From assembly GCF_000341225.1 (NCBI RefSeq), contig NZ_ANAC01000015.1, positions 117,589 to 181,588 of the forward strand: 64,000 nt of DNA, written 5' to 3'. A model generated the notes under the pieces. The model had not been told where the DNA came from. It saw only the letters and a list, made by a program, of their open reading frames with translations, and did not search any database. The position numbers were made by a program, and so were the translations under genes. Every line of letters starts with the position of its first letter. The stretch's first letter is position 1. The stretch is from Nocardiopsis alba DSM 43377. GTDB taxonomy: Bacteria; Actinomycetota; Actinomycetes; Streptosporangiales; Streptosporangiaceae. Shown here piece by piece: positions 36,297 through 45,201 of this stretch.

Positions 36297-36371
36297 GTTC
36301 TCCTCTCCCAGGGGATGGGGGCGATCCGTGCGCCGATCGTCTCCGGGTGGTCGCGGACGCCCCCACCGTAC

Positions 36372-36749
36372 TCATCCGGGGGCGGTCGACGCCAAGGGGA
36401 GGGGGCGGGCCCCGCACACCGAATCGGAGACGACCACGAAGGAACGGCAGGCGGTGACGACCCCTCTGCCGTCCCTGACCAGGTCGGAGGGGACCAACAG
36501 GTCTCCTCGTTCGGGATGGGCCGAACTGACCACGGACGAGACGATGAACCACACCCCGGCCCGGGGTTCGGGCAGGTTGGCCGCCCTGGTCCGCCTCTCG
36601 GCCATGAGGGGGATGCCGTCCAGGTCCCTGAGCGGCACCCGCGCCGCCTCCACCCTGGCCGGGCGGGTCGCGCTGGGCCAGGTGCGAATGACCCGGGCCT
36701 CCTCATCGACCACTCTCACCTCGTGCGGGGTCAGGTTGATCACCCTCAT
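36372..36749 (-). CDS. NLTPH-family small protein beside the CRISPR locus
   Basis: 125 residues starting MRVINLTPHEVRVV. The pattern continues with an ARV segment, a short DLDGIPL stretch, LPEPRAGVWFIVSSVV near residue 58-75 and VPSDLVRDGRGVVTACRSFVV near 90-110. I recall similar small proteins from phages and actinobacterial genomes, without known activity. It is 75 bases upstream of the Can1-like gene on the same strand and may be cotranscribed. A role in the type III response is only inferred from position. Confidence 0.7.
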   Translation of the reverse strand: MRVINLTPHEVRVVDEEARVIRTWPSATRPARVEAARVPLRDLDGIPLMAERRTRAANLPEPRAGVWFIVSSVVSSAHPERGDLLVPSDLVRDGRGVVTACRSFVVVSDSVCGARPLPLASTAPG

Positions 36750-36942
36750 ACGGCGGCCTCTCGATCTCTCTCGTTCCGGTGGACCCCCGCTGCCGGCCGG
36801 TCCGGTTCTCACCGCACTCTCTCGGACACATCCGTGTGACCTCGACGGAACGGACCCGTGTTCCCCCTGGTACCCCTGTTCCGTCCTGACCGATTCACGA
36901 AAGGAAATGGCGTTCCCGCTTTTCGATAATGGCCATCGACAA

Positions 36943-36972
36943 TTGACTTTTCACCCTCATCGGCCCTATTTT
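36943..36972 (+). promoter_or_regulatory. AT-rich promoter for the cysteine-rich gene
   Basis: TTGACT, 18-base spacer, TATTTT: a near-consensus housekeeping promoter in an unusually AT-rich pocket. Predicted leader of about 110 bases before the GTG at 37090. The 340-base gap 36750-37089 holds this and the hairpin at 37063. Confidence 0.6.
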
Positions 36973-37062
36973 GTTATATGACCTCCCGCTGACCCGGGGG
37001 TGTCGCACAGGGTTCGCGACTCGTCCGCACGTCTTCCCGGAAGGGCTGGGGAGGCATCCCGG

Positions 37063-37079
37063 CCCCGGAGTATCCGGGG
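37063..37079 (+). promoter_or_regulatory. Hairpin that overlaps the ribosome site of the cysteine-rich gene
   Basis: CCCCGG and CCGGGG pair around AGTAT; the right arm runs into the GGGGAGAAGAG ribosome-binding site 10 bases before the start. This could damp translation. Confidence 0.4.
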
Positions 37080-37089
37080 AGAAGAGTTC

Positions 37090-38238
37090 GTGAGCAAGCA
37101 CCACTGCTCCGCCTGGGAGTTGTACGGTTCGGCCACCTTCCTGCGCGTGTTCACCCGCGTGCTCGGATGCGGGCCGTGCTCCACCGACGGAACCGCCCAG
37201 GGCTGCGCTCAGCACACCCAACAGTTCTGGGACTACATCGACCTGTGCGTCGAACACTGTCCGTGCTCCGAGCACGGCGGCGATCCGCACGGGGTACTCG
37301 CCGTGCGCATGGGGCGGGCCAGGCCCGGCCCCGACGGGGTGGACCGTACCGCCGCGCACCGGCTCCGCGACGCCTTGGACGACGTGCGCCGTGACCGTTC
37401 GTACAAGAACCTGCGGCGGGTCTACCCGCACCCGGCGCCCAACGGCAAGGCCCGCAGCGCCTTCTCCGAACGCCCCCGCCGGTGGGCCCAGCGGCGCGAC
37501 GTCTCCCACGTGGCCACCGACGTGGTCGAGCAAGAGGCCCTGGCCATGCTGGTGCTCACCGCCGGGCGCGGTAACCCCGCCGCCGACCTTCCCGAGGACA
37601 TCACCCCCGGTGAGTCGGTGTCCTTCACCGAGGACGGCAGCGCCGTTCCCGTGGCCGACCTGTACGGACGACCGATGACCGTGGGGAAGGAACCGCCGAT
37701 GGTCTCGACCGCCACCGGCGACTACCTGTTGCGCAAGCTGGCCGAACTCGCCTCGGGCAAGGACGCCGACCCGGGGCGCACCCCGGACCAGCGGCGCCGT
37801 CTGCTGCTGCGCGGGCTGCTGCCCGAGCTGACCGGAGAGGATCTGGCCCGTCGTCTGACCGGTGTCCTGGGCCGGATGTCCACGCTCATGCCCGCGCACT
37901 TCACCCTGGTGCAGCACGCCCGCGGCCGTGCCCGCAGCGCCCCCTACACCCCGGTCCCCGAGACCTCGTCGTGGGAGGAGGACGGCGATCGACGCGAGGT
38001 GTTGCGCCGTGACGAACAGCGGTGGTTGTCCTGGCTGGCCCGGGAGCTGACCGCCGAGGCACAGGCCCACCGGGCCGCCTTCGACGCCGACCCCACCGGC
38101 TCGCTCGACCTCCTGCTGTGCCGGTTGCTGGTGGAGGGGCCCGCCGTCCCGGAGCGGTGGCGCGACGCGCGGGAGGACCCCGACCTGCGGGCCGACCTCT
38201 TGGAGGCGCTGGCCGAGACGATCACCTCTCGGGGCTGA
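37090..38238 (+). CDS. Cysteine-rich N-terminal protein of unknown function next to the type III operon
   Basis: 382 residues. The first 62 residues contain C6, C27, C30, C39, C53, C57 and C59 plus several histidines (HHC at 4-6, CGPC at 27-30, HCPC at 56-59), most likely a zinc or Fe-S binding module. The rest is mainly helical, with basic clusters (RRDRSYKNLRR near 95-105, RQRRRLLLRGLLPE near 235) and no enzyme motif I recognise. GTG start with strong GGGGAGAAGAG. Opposite in direction to the effector operon and overlapping its last gene by 17 bases, yet driven by its own promoter. A regulator or ancillary effector is possible, not shown. Confidence 0.7.
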   Translation: MSKHHCSAWELYGSATFLRVFTRVLGCGPCSTDGTAQGCAQHTQQFWDYIDLCVEHCPCSEHGGDPHGVLAVRMGRARPGPDGVDRTAAHRLRDALDDVRRDRSYKNLRRVYPHPAPNGKARSAFSERPRRWAQRRDVSHVATDVVEQEALAMLVLTAGRGNPAADLPEDITPGESVSFTEDGSAVPVADLYGRPMTVGKEPPMVSTATGDYLLRKLAELASGKDADPGRTPDQRRRLLLRGLLPELTGEDLARRLTGVLGRMSTLMPAHFTLVQHARGRARSAPYTPVPETSSWEEDGDRREVLRRDEQRWLSWLARELTAEAQAHRAAFDADPTGSLDLLLCRLLVEGPAVPERWRDAREDPDLRADLLEALAETITSRG

Positions 38239-40417
38239 GCCCCGCCCGCCGGAACCGCTCGGTCAGCGGCGGCAGGACCGGGTACTCGGCGAACCCGCCC
38301 GCCGACATCACCGCGGTCTCCTCCCAGGGGAGGCGCCGCCGCCACCGGGTGGCCAGGCACAAATCGACCGCTTGGTCGACCTCCCGCCACCGTTCCGGGG
38401 AGGGCTCCCCCGGAAGGCGGTGGGCCACCAGCGCCGCGGAGAAGGCGTCGAGCAGTTGCCGGACGCGGCGTTCGTCGGCGTGGACGACCCCGGCGTCGGG
38501 TCGCAGCGACAGGTCGGCGGCGCGGGCCCCTCGGTCCACCAGGTACAGCTCGGGGCGCAGGTGGACGCTTCCCATCCCCAACGAGCGGCCCATCCCGATC
38601 TTGTGCGCGTGTTCGGGATCGTTCGTGTCCCCTCCGTCGACCGGGTTGTCGAGGAGCAGGGCGCGCATGAGGGCCCCGAGTTCGGCGTCGGTGAGGTTGG
38701 CGAAGGTGATCCGTGAGCGCAGGACGAGCCCGTCCCGCAGGGGGACGATGTCGCGGTGGGTCCGGCCGGGGCCTCCTCCGCCCGGCGGCGGTATCTCGAT
38801 CCCCAGCTCCCTCAGGGAGCGCGCGTCGTAGGGGAAGGGGCCCGTCACCGGCCGGTGACGGTGCAGGTAGATCTTGTATCCGCCCAGGCGCACGTCCCCT
38901 TCGTGCGACCAGGTGACGATGTCGGGGCGCTCCCCCTCGTCCGCGTTCGGCCCCTGCACCAGGTAGTTGGCGAAGCAGCCGCGTCGGGGCGAGAGCAGAC
39001 GTACCCGCAGGACCGTGCCGTCGGGGTGGTCGGGGTCGGTGAGGTCGGCGGCGACGTCGTCCGCGACCGCGTTGCCGAAGGACACCCTCCCCTTGAGGGC
39101 CCCGGCCTCCCCCGCGAACACGTCGACGTCGCCGAACATCGCGCGGCACACGTCCACGGTCCGACCGGCCCGGTCGGGGTCCTCGTCCCCGGGCCGCAGC
39201 ACCGCCTCCGGGACGGCCCTTCGGATCGGGTTCTCGTCGCCGACCGCGATCCGGTAACCGCCCGAACGGCCGAAGGACACGACCCGGTCGGAGGGGCCCA
39301 CGTCGAACCAGACCGGTTCGAGGCCCCGTCTGGGCAGGCCTCCGCCCCTCCCCCCGGCCACCGGGGGGCGTTCGGGGTCGCCTTCCTCGGTGCCCAACGT
39401 GTCGGGGAAGGCCGCCCGTTGGTAGTCGGTGATCTGGGCCGCGGACTCGAACATCTCGATCAGGGCGTCGGGGACGGGGCGACGTCCCCTGCTCCGGTCG
39501 GGTGGGAGCGGGAAGAGGTAGGCGTTGCGCCGTCTCTCGGCCGCGACCCCGGTCAGCACGATCAGGGCGGGGACCACCTCGCCGTCGCCCCGCCCCCGTT
39601 CGAGGTGGGCGCGGGCCTCCTCCTCGGTGGGGGCGACGGCGGCGACCCCGTCGCGACCGGAGCGGTGGACGGCGTACACCCGGCGGTACTGTAGGCGCCC
39701 GTGCGACGCGTGGGTGGTGGGGACGTAGGTCCCGTCCCGGGGCGGGTCGGGGAAGTGGTCGACCCCGAAGTCCCAGGTCGCGAGGCTCTCCCGCAACACA
39801 CGGAAGGGCAGTTTGAGCGCCCGTCCCCGTTCGCGTCCGAAGGGGGTGGCGGGCACCTCCACGACGTACCAGCGCCCCTCCCGAGGGGAGTGGTACAGGA
39901 AGCCCTGCGCGGTGCGGGTCCCCGATCGCCGACGGCGGTAGTGCTCGTGCTGTCGGGCGCGCACCCGGCGGGAGCGCGCGGAGGCGTCGGCGCCGCCCTC
40001 CCTCACCGGGGCGCGGAAGAAGAGCATGGGGGTGTCGACCGGTCCGGTCTCGCCGCCGGTGAGCATGCGCAGCGTGTTGCGCACCAGTCCGCGCAGGGAG
40101 GTGCCGGGGATCGCCGGCAGGAGCCGGTCCCCGTCCGGGAGCCGGAAGGAGCGCGAGGGCCCCTCCCCCTCCCCGGTCCGGCCCACGAAGGTGGGTGTCA
40201 GGGTGGTGAGGGTCAGTTCGATCCAGCCCGTGTTCGTGCCCGGGACGGTGCGGTCGTGGGAGCGCGGCAGGTCGTGGGTGTCGTACCCGTCGTGCAGGAC
40301 GGCGGCGGGAACGGGGGCCTCGGCCAGCCGGACCAGGCCGTAGGGCGCGGTGGCCCGGCCTCGGGGGCGGGGGGCGGTGTTCCGGGAGACGCGGGCCGCG
40401 ATGTGTCGGGGGTCCAT
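38222..40417 (-). CDS. Large RAMP protein, TIGR03986 type (type III-D effector subunit)
   Basis: 731 residues. N-terminal RAMP/Cas7-like fold with TPTFVGRTGEGEGPSRSF (about 74-91) and the helix LLPAIPGTSLRGLVRNTLRML (about 99-119). A long middle part carries insertions (AAQITDYQRAAFPDTLGTEE near 350). The C-terminal RAMP half has GALKGRVSFGNAV near 475 and the glycine loop HKIGMGRSLGMGSVHL near 635. This large RAMP family occurs with Csx10 and Csx19 in type III-D loci. No catalytic Asp is evident at the usual Cas7 position in the first domain. Last gene of the effector operon, 2 bases after csx19. Confidence 0.85.
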   Translation of the reverse strand: MDPRHIAARVSRNTAPRPRGRATAPYGLVRLAEAPVPAAVLHDGYDTHDLPRSHDRTVPGTNTGWIELTLTTLTPTFVGRTGEGEGPSRSFRLPDGDRLLPAIPGTSLRGLVRNTLRMLTGGETGPVDTPMLFFRAPVREGGADASARSRRVRARQHEHYRRRRSGTRTAQGFLYHSPREGRWYVVEVPATPFGRERGRALKLPFRVLRESLATWDFGVDHFPDPPRDGTYVPTTHASHGRLQYRRVYAVHRSGRDGVAAVAPTEEEARAHLERGRGDGEVVPALIVLTGVAAERRRNAYLFPLPPDRSRGRRPVPDALIEMFESAAQITDYQRAAFPDTLGTEEGDPERPPVAGGRGGGLPRRGLEPVWFDVGPSDRVVSFGRSGGYRIAVGDENPIRRAVPEAVLRPGDEDPDRAGRTVDVCRAMFGDVDVFAGEAGALKGRVSFGNAVADDVAADLTDPDHPDGTVLRVRLLSPRRGCFANYLVQGPNADEGERPDIVTWSHEGDVRLGGYKIYLHRHRPVTGPFPYDARSLRELGIEIPPPGGGGPGRTHRDIVPLRDGLVLRSRITFANLTDAELGALMRALLLDNPVDGGDTNDPEHAHKIGMGRSLGMGSVHLRPELYLVDRGARAADLSLRPDAGVVHADERRVRQLLDAFSAALVAHRLPGEPSPERWREVDQAVDLCLATRWRRRLPWEETAVMSAGGFAEYPVLPPLTERFRRAGLSPER

Positions 40418-40419
40418 CC

Positions 40420-41163
40420 TCAGCCCTCTTCGATCTGATCGCCGGTTCCCACGTCGAACTCCGGCCCGGTGGGCTTGGTCCCGTTGTGGACGCCGGTGAG
40501 CCGGTGGAAGGCCACGCCGACCGCGCCGGTGTCGGGGTCCGCGGCCCAGTACTCGCGGACGGTCAACCAGGTCCCCCGGCTCTCCAGCGCGGCCCGGTCC
40601 GACCCGGAACGGTGACGGAGGCGACCGGAGAACACCGTCCAAGGGGCGGGCAGGACCGCCTCGTTGCCCGAGGGTTCCCGGGTGATCGCCATCGGTGTCT
40701 CCCCCTCCAGGGTGCGTCCGTGGTCGTCGCCGGTCCAGCCCTGAAGGAGGAAGGAGCGGTCGCGCGGACGCAGCCACTCGGGCCCTTCCTCGGTGGAATC
40801 GATCGCGATCCATCCCGTGTCGGCGGCCTCGCCCAACCGGATCTGGGCGTGCGCGGAGAAGACCAGGACCTCCAGGATCCGCCACCGGTCGACACCGGGG
40901 TCGAGGGAGGGAGCGGACAGATGGGCGGTGCCCGGCCCGTCCGAACGGCGCCAACGGTCTCCAGGGCAGGAGCCGGTGATCCGTCCGTCGCCGAGTTCGG
41001 CCAGGAGCCATTGGGGGCCGGGGCCCGCTCCGGACTCGTCCAGGAGTCGACAGCGCCTTCCGTGGACGAACACGTCGTCCAGGACCCCGTCGACCTCCTC
41101 CGTGTCGAGCCGGTCGACCTCGACCCCGAACGGGGCGGGCGGCTCGTGGGCGTGGGGGCTCAT
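40420..41163 (-). CDS. csx19: Csx19-like CRISPR-associated protein
   Basis: 247 residues. The order of segments fits the Csx19/TIGR03984 family: WLLAELGDGRITGSC near residue 49-65, a central stretch ILEVLVFSAHAQIRLGEAADTGWIAID near 100-125, RDRSFLLQGW near 135, and REYWAADPDTGAVGVAFHRLTG near 205-225. Csx19 accompanies Csx10 in type III-D loci; its exact role in the complex is still poorly defined. 4-base overlap with the upstream gene (ATGA), 2-base gap to the downstream RAMP. Confidence 0.75.
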   Translation of the reverse strand: MSPHAHEPPAPFGVEVDRLDTEEVDGVLDDVFVHGRRCRLLDESGAGPGPQWLLAELGDGRITGSCPGDRWRRSDGPGTAHLSAPSLDPGVDRWRILEVLVFSAHAQIRLGEAADTGWIAIDSTEEGPEWLRPRDRSFLLQGWTGDDHGRTLEGETPMAITREPSGNEAVLPAPWTVFSGRLRHRSGSDRAALESRGTWLTVREYWAADPDTGAVGVAFHRLTGVHNGTKPTGPEFDVGTGDQIEEG

Positions 41164-42827
41164 CGTGATTCGTCCTCCGGTCCGGTGAGACGCGTGTGCA
41201 GGGCCCTGACCCAGCGGCGTACGACGTGGGCCCGTTCCCCCTCGGGGTCGGCGAACACGGCCATGAGGTCCACCGGGTCCCCCTCGTCGTCCCCTTCGGT
41301 CTCCACTGGGGACGAGGGGTCGCCGTAGGTGGTCAGGACCGCCCGGGTGGCGACGAGCCCCCCGTTGCCGCCGCCGGTCCCCGCGCCCGCTCCGTCGAAG
41401 GGTACGGTCGCCAGTTCCCGCACCAGTAGGGCGAGCAGCCCGCGTACGGCGTCGTCGGGTCCGATGACGTCCAGGACGACCTCGGCCGAGCCGCCGCAGT
41501 GCGCTTCGGCGGTGAACAGCCGGCCGTCGACGGTGTCGCCGAACAGCGCGTCCACGGTCCGACGCGCGGTGGTCAGCGGCGCCCCACCGGCCAGGACGGG
41601 GACGGACCGCAACCGGACGCGGGAGGGCACGGCCTCGCCGTGGTGGGTCGCGGCGGGTTCGGGGGAGGAGGTCCGCGCGGAGTCCGCTCCCCACCAACTC
41701 CCGTGCCAGGCCCGCCACCGTTCTCCCGGGGCGCCCAGGTGTTCGGCCGCGTCCCGCGCCAGTCGGCCCCCGATCCGTTTGAGGAGCGCGAACAGGGCCG
41801 TGTCCCCGAGTACGGGTTCGACCCGTGTCGCCCCCGTGTCCGGATCGGTGACCACGGGGCGCCGGCGGTGGGAGCGGTCGACCCCGGGGCGTGTGTCCTC
41901 CGCCGGATCCCCGCCCACCAGGAGCAGCCCGGGCCGCAACCCCTCCGGTCCGGTGGGGGGCCCGGCCGGCGGGGCGGCGCGTTCGGCCACGTGGAGTTCC
42001 ATACGGAGCTCGGCGCGACGCGCGCGATCCGGGAGCGCCGCCCGGGCGGCCACGTGCGCGGCGACCGCGTCCCGGCCGTGTTCGCGCAGACCGAGGTCCA
42101 CGAGGTCGGCCAGCCTTCCGGGGTTCTCGGTGAGCGCCTCGACGCCCTGCCGGTGGCGTTCGGCCCAGTCGCGCGCGTGGAAACCGGACCACCCGCGCGC
42201 GTCGGTGAGGTCGTGGCGGCGCGCGGCCCACCGGGTGGCGCGGACCGCCCCGTAGCCGCGTCCGGTACGGGCCCCGATCCCGAGCCCCGGTCCCTCCCCC
42301 TCCAGACCGCGGGTCGCCAGGAGCAGCAGGCTCAGGAGTCGGGCCTCGTGGGCGAGAGCGGGGACCCACAGGCGCAGGTGACAGGTGAACAGCGTGCCGG
42401 CGGGCAGGATCTCCCGCCGCCACATACGGCCGGGGAGGGCGGCGCCGGTGTCGGGGGCCACCCGGATCCCCGTCCGCACCGTCACCGGGATGGCCTCGGC
42501 CCGCTCGGCGTGGGCGTCGTCCAGGTCCAGGGCGCTGGGCGCGAAGACGGGGCCCCCGCCGCCGAACAGGCCGACGGCCCCCGTGTGGTCGGCGCGGGCG
42601 GTGAGCTCGTGTCGCAACAGCCCGGCGAGGGTGGTCGCCCTCAGACGGGGCGCGTCCGTGATCGGATCCCGGTCCAGGGGCAGGACCCCGTCGTTCTCGC
42701 TCCCGTGCCCCGACACGGACCGCGCCGCCCCGATGTGGGCGTCGGTGAGCAGGCACAGCCGGGCCGTCAGTTCCCAGACCACCGCGGTCGGTCGAGGCAG
42801 GTCGGGGTCTCTGGGCACCTCCGTCAT
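41160..42827 (-). CDS. Fused Cas7-Cas7 RAMP protein (Csm3-like repeats)
   Basis: 555 residues with two Cas7-like units. Unit 1 (about 15-200): HIGAARSVSG, SENDGVLPLDRDPITD with D46 as candidate catalytic Asp, LRATTLAGLLRHELTARAD, and the glycine loop GEGPGLGIGARTGRGYGAVR (about 177-196). Unit 2 (about 272-520): GVDRSHRRRPVVTDPDTG with D317 as candidate catalytic Asp, PVLGDTALFALLKRIGG, and the glycine-rich GAGAGTGGGNGG near the end. Two target-RNA cleavage sites in one chain are therefore possible. Overlaps csx10 and csx19 by 4 bases each. Confidence 0.8.
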   Translation of the reverse strand: MTEVPRDPDLPRPTAVVWELTARLCLLTDAHIGAARSVSGHGSENDGVLPLDRDPITDAPRLRATTLAGLLRHELTARADHTGAVGLFGGGGPVFAPSALDLDDAHAERAEAIPVTVRTGIRVAPDTGAALPGRMWRREILPAGTLFTCHLRLWVPALAHEARLLSLLLLATRGLEGEGPGLGIGARTGRGYGAVRATRWAARRHDLTDARGWSGFHARDWAERHRQGVEALTENPGRLADLVDLGLREHGRDAVAAHVAARAALPDRARRAELRMELHVAERAAPPAGPPTGPEGLRPGLLLVGGDPAEDTRPGVDRSHRRRPVVTDPDTGATRVEPVLGDTALFALLKRIGGRLARDAAEHLGAPGERWRAWHGSWWGADSARTSSPEPAATHHGEAVPSRVRLRSVPVLAGGAPLTTARRTVDALFGDTVDGRLFTAEAHCGGSAEVVLDVIGPDDAVRGLLALLVRELATVPFDGAGAGTGGGNGGLVATRAVLTTYGDPSSPVETEGDDEGDPVDLMAVFADPEGERAHVVRRWVRALHTRLTGPEDESR

Positions 42828-44527
42828 CGTGGTCCCTCCTCGCCCCGGCGGGTGCCCTCCCGCGGGGCGCGCACCGCCTCCGCCAGCCACGAGGCGACCC
42901 ACAGCAGGCACAGCCGTGCCGCGTCCCGGCGTTCCCACCGTTCGGCCCGCTCCGACAGGCCGCTCGGGCGTTCCGCCGGCGGCAGGCCGTCGGTCAGGGC
43001 CAGGTCCACGGCGGCGATCCCCCGCGCGTAGGCCGACCCGTGGGCGTCCTCCGGGCGCGAGGAGGCCCACCAGCGAAGGGCCGCCTCCCCACCGGAGAGT
43101 CCCGCGAGACGGCGGTGGAGGGCGTCCTCCGGCCCGGCGGAGGCGTCCAGGGTCGCGCGCAGGGCGGTGAGCGTCTCGTCCGGGGAGCGGCGTGGATCGG
43201 AGATCACCTCTCGCAGCCGACGCAGGGTTCCGTGGGCGGACGTGGAAAGGGCGCTCGCCGAGGCGCGCGCGTGGTCGCGGACCGGGCCGACGGCGGCGTT
43301 CCAGAGCAGGGTGTCGTAGAGATCGTCCGGCCACCGGTCGTGGTCACGGGGGTCGGGCGCCGGCAGGACCCGACCGTCGGTCAGGGTGACGGTGCCCTCA
43401 CGCCGTTCGGGTCGGGGGGCCGAGGCCTCCGGAAGCGGCGCGGCTCCGGGCGGGGGCGTGGGGAGGAGGACGAACTGGCCGTACCCGTCCACGGCCCGCT
43501 CCCCCAACGTGTGGGACTCCAGCTCCCGGACCAGCTCCGGGGTCGGCGCCCGACCGGCCCGGAGTCGGACCACGGATCCGGGCGCGGCGGCCCAACGCTG
43601 CGCCATGGGGCCTCGATAGGCGCGGTGGTAGGCGCCCACGAGGACCGGTTCGACGTGGGCGGCCACCACCTCGGGAGGATCGGCCTCGGACACGCGCCGC
43701 TTCCAGAGCTCGCGTACCGCCGGCACCAGGGCGTGGGGACGGTACTGCCCCTGCTCCCCCACGGTCAGGGCCGGGGAGATCAGTAGGAGATCGACCTCTC
43801 CGCCCTTCCACAAGGGCGTCTCCGGCCGGTCCACCCGATCCGGGGACAGAGGGCGGTCGGGGTCCACCGGGCCCACCTCGACCCCGCCGTGGGCGCGGGT
43901 GCCGGCCGCGCCCAGGGTGAGGGACCCGCGGGCCTCGGCGAGCACGTCCAGGATCCGTTCGGCGAGCCCTCGCACGAAGTCGGGATCGGGGCCGCGCAAC
44001 TGCCACCGGGCCTCGAAGACCTGCCCCGGGTCCAGGCTCGTGGTGAAGAAGGGCATGCCCCGGCCTCGCTCCCCCGAGCTCGAACGGCCCAGGTAGCGCT
44101 CGGCGGTGGTGTCCACGCTCGCGCGCCGAGAACGGTCGACGGTCACCGGCTCCCTGAGCGCCCGGTAGGGGACGCCGGGGGCGTCGGTGCCGCCGGCGAA
44201 CGCGTCCACCAGGGTGTCGCCGTCCTTTCCCGGAACGTACAGGTGGGCGGGGGCCGGGAGGGCGACCACCGCTCCGCCGCCCCCCTCGATCCTGGGGTGG
44301 GCCGGGGCGAAGCGCACCCGGTCGCCCCGCGCCACCCACTCGGTCAGCTCGCGTTCGCGTCCGGCCCTGGACAGCGCGGCCGCCAACATGCCCCGTTGGG
44401 CCCGGCCGCTCACCACGCCCTCGGAGTCCACACGCAGCGGATCATAGGAGGTCCGTACCGCGACCGAGTCGGTGAGGACGTAGCGCAGCGGAAGGTAGGC
44501 GATGGTCTCCTCGGTCGGGCAGGTCAT
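42824..44527 (-). CDS. csx10: Csx10 (Cas5-group RAMP) with helical C-terminal extension
   Basis: 567 residues. The RAMP part (about 1-390) shows LRVDSEGVVSGRAQRGMLAAALSR near residue 31-54, glycine loops TLGAAGTRAHGG (204-215) and TLGERAVDGYGQ (340-351), and LLLISPALT near 247. Csx10 caps the 5-prime handle end of type III-D complexes. Residues about 398-556 are almost purely helical with no RAMP features; this could be a fused small subunit (Cas11-like), which is otherwise missing from the operon. 4-base overlaps with neighbours on both sides. Confidence 0.82.
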   Translation of the reverse strand: MTCPTEETIAYLPLRYVLTDSVAVRTSYDPLRVDSEGVVSGRAQRGMLAAALSRAGRERELTEWVARGDRVRFAPAHPRIEGGGGAVVALPAPAHLYVPGKDGDTLVDAFAGGTDAPGVPYRALREPVTVDRSRRASVDTTAERYLGRSSSGERGRGMPFFTTSLDPGQVFEARWQLRGPDPDFVRGLAERILDVLAEARGSLTLGAAGTRAHGGVEVGPVDPDRPLSPDRVDRPETPLWKGGEVDLLLISPALTVGEQGQYRPHALVPAVRELWKRRVSEADPPEVVAAHVEPVLVGAYHRAYRGPMAQRWAAAPGSVVRLRAGRAPTPELVRELESHTLGERAVDGYGQFVLLPTPPPGAAPLPEASAPRPERREGTVTLTDGRVLPAPDPRDHDRWPDDLYDTLLWNAAVGPVRDHARASASALSTSAHGTLRRLREVISDPRRSPDETLTALRATLDASAGPEDALHRRLAGLSGGEAALRWWASSRPEDAHGSAYARGIAAVDLALTDGLPPAERPSGLSERAERWERRDAARLCLLWVASWLAEAVRAPREGTRRGEEGPR

Positions 44528-45201
44528 GGGACGACCTCCCCGTCCCCCGACCTCGCGATCCCGGCCTCCGCCAGGGTGGTGGCGTGCGGGTCGGGGTCCT
44601 CGGGGAACGCCAGCCGCACGTCCACCCGACCCCTGCCACGCGTGGCCTTGAGCCCGATCTGAGCGGTGGCCAGACAGGCCATCGCCAGACAGCGCCGGTC
44701 GTCGGGGGCGGGCGGAACCGACCAGGTCAGGGCGGCGGTCAGGACCAGGCCGGGCGACAGGACGCGGTCGGTGCGCAGCCGGCCCGCCTCGGGCGCCCCG
44801 TGAGGACCGATCTCCACCCCCGATTCCAGGGTGGTGTAGGCCTCGGTGACGGAACGGCGCAGCCGGGAGCGCAGGGGTTCGGACCGACCGGCCAGGGCGT
44901 GGGCCACCGCTGACCGCACCTCGTCGCCGGTGACCGCGTGCCCCACCCGCAGGATCCGATCCCTCCCGTGGGAACGCCCCCGGCCGAAGAGGCGGTGCAC
45001 CGTCCCCGCGAACTCCGGGAAGACCGCGGAGGCGGAGACCGCGCCGGCCCTGAGACGGGCGGCCAGCCGGTGGCGGGGCAGATGGGGGAGGCCATGCTCG
45101 TCGGTGACCACGTCGGTGTCGGCGGCCGTGCCATCGGCGCTGGAGCCGACGAACAGGGCCGGGGAGACCAACCGCACCAGGATCCGATCCGGTACGCTCA
45201 T
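44524..45201 (-). CDS. Single Cas7-type RAMP protein (Csm3-like)
   Basis: 225 residues. Starts ILVRLVSPALFVGSSADG; D28 in the TAADTDVVTDEHG stretch aligns with the catalytic Asp of Csm3-type backbones. The LPHLPRHRLAARLRAG helix follows. The C-terminal glycine/basic loop GLKATRGRGRVDVRL lies near residue 185-200. Expected backbone and target-RNA cleaving subunit. Second gene of the operon, overlapping cas10 by 4 bases. Confidence 0.8.
   Translation of the reverse strand: MSVPDRILVRLVSPALFVGSSADGTAADTDVVTDEHGLPHLPRHRLAARLRAGAVSASAVFPEFAGTVHRLFGRGRSHGRDRILRVGHAVTGDEVRSAVAHALAGRSEPLRSRLRRSVTEAYTTLESGVEIGPHGAPEAGRLRTDRVLSPGLVLTAALTWSVPPAPDDRRCLAMACLATAQIGLKATRGRGRVDVRLAFPEDPDPHATTLAEAGIARSGDGEVVP

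Noticed and set aside
26806..36371. Search for insertion sequences, integrases or att sites to explain the accessory block.
   Set aside because: No transposase or integrase frame, no tRNA gene and no long terminal repeats seen.
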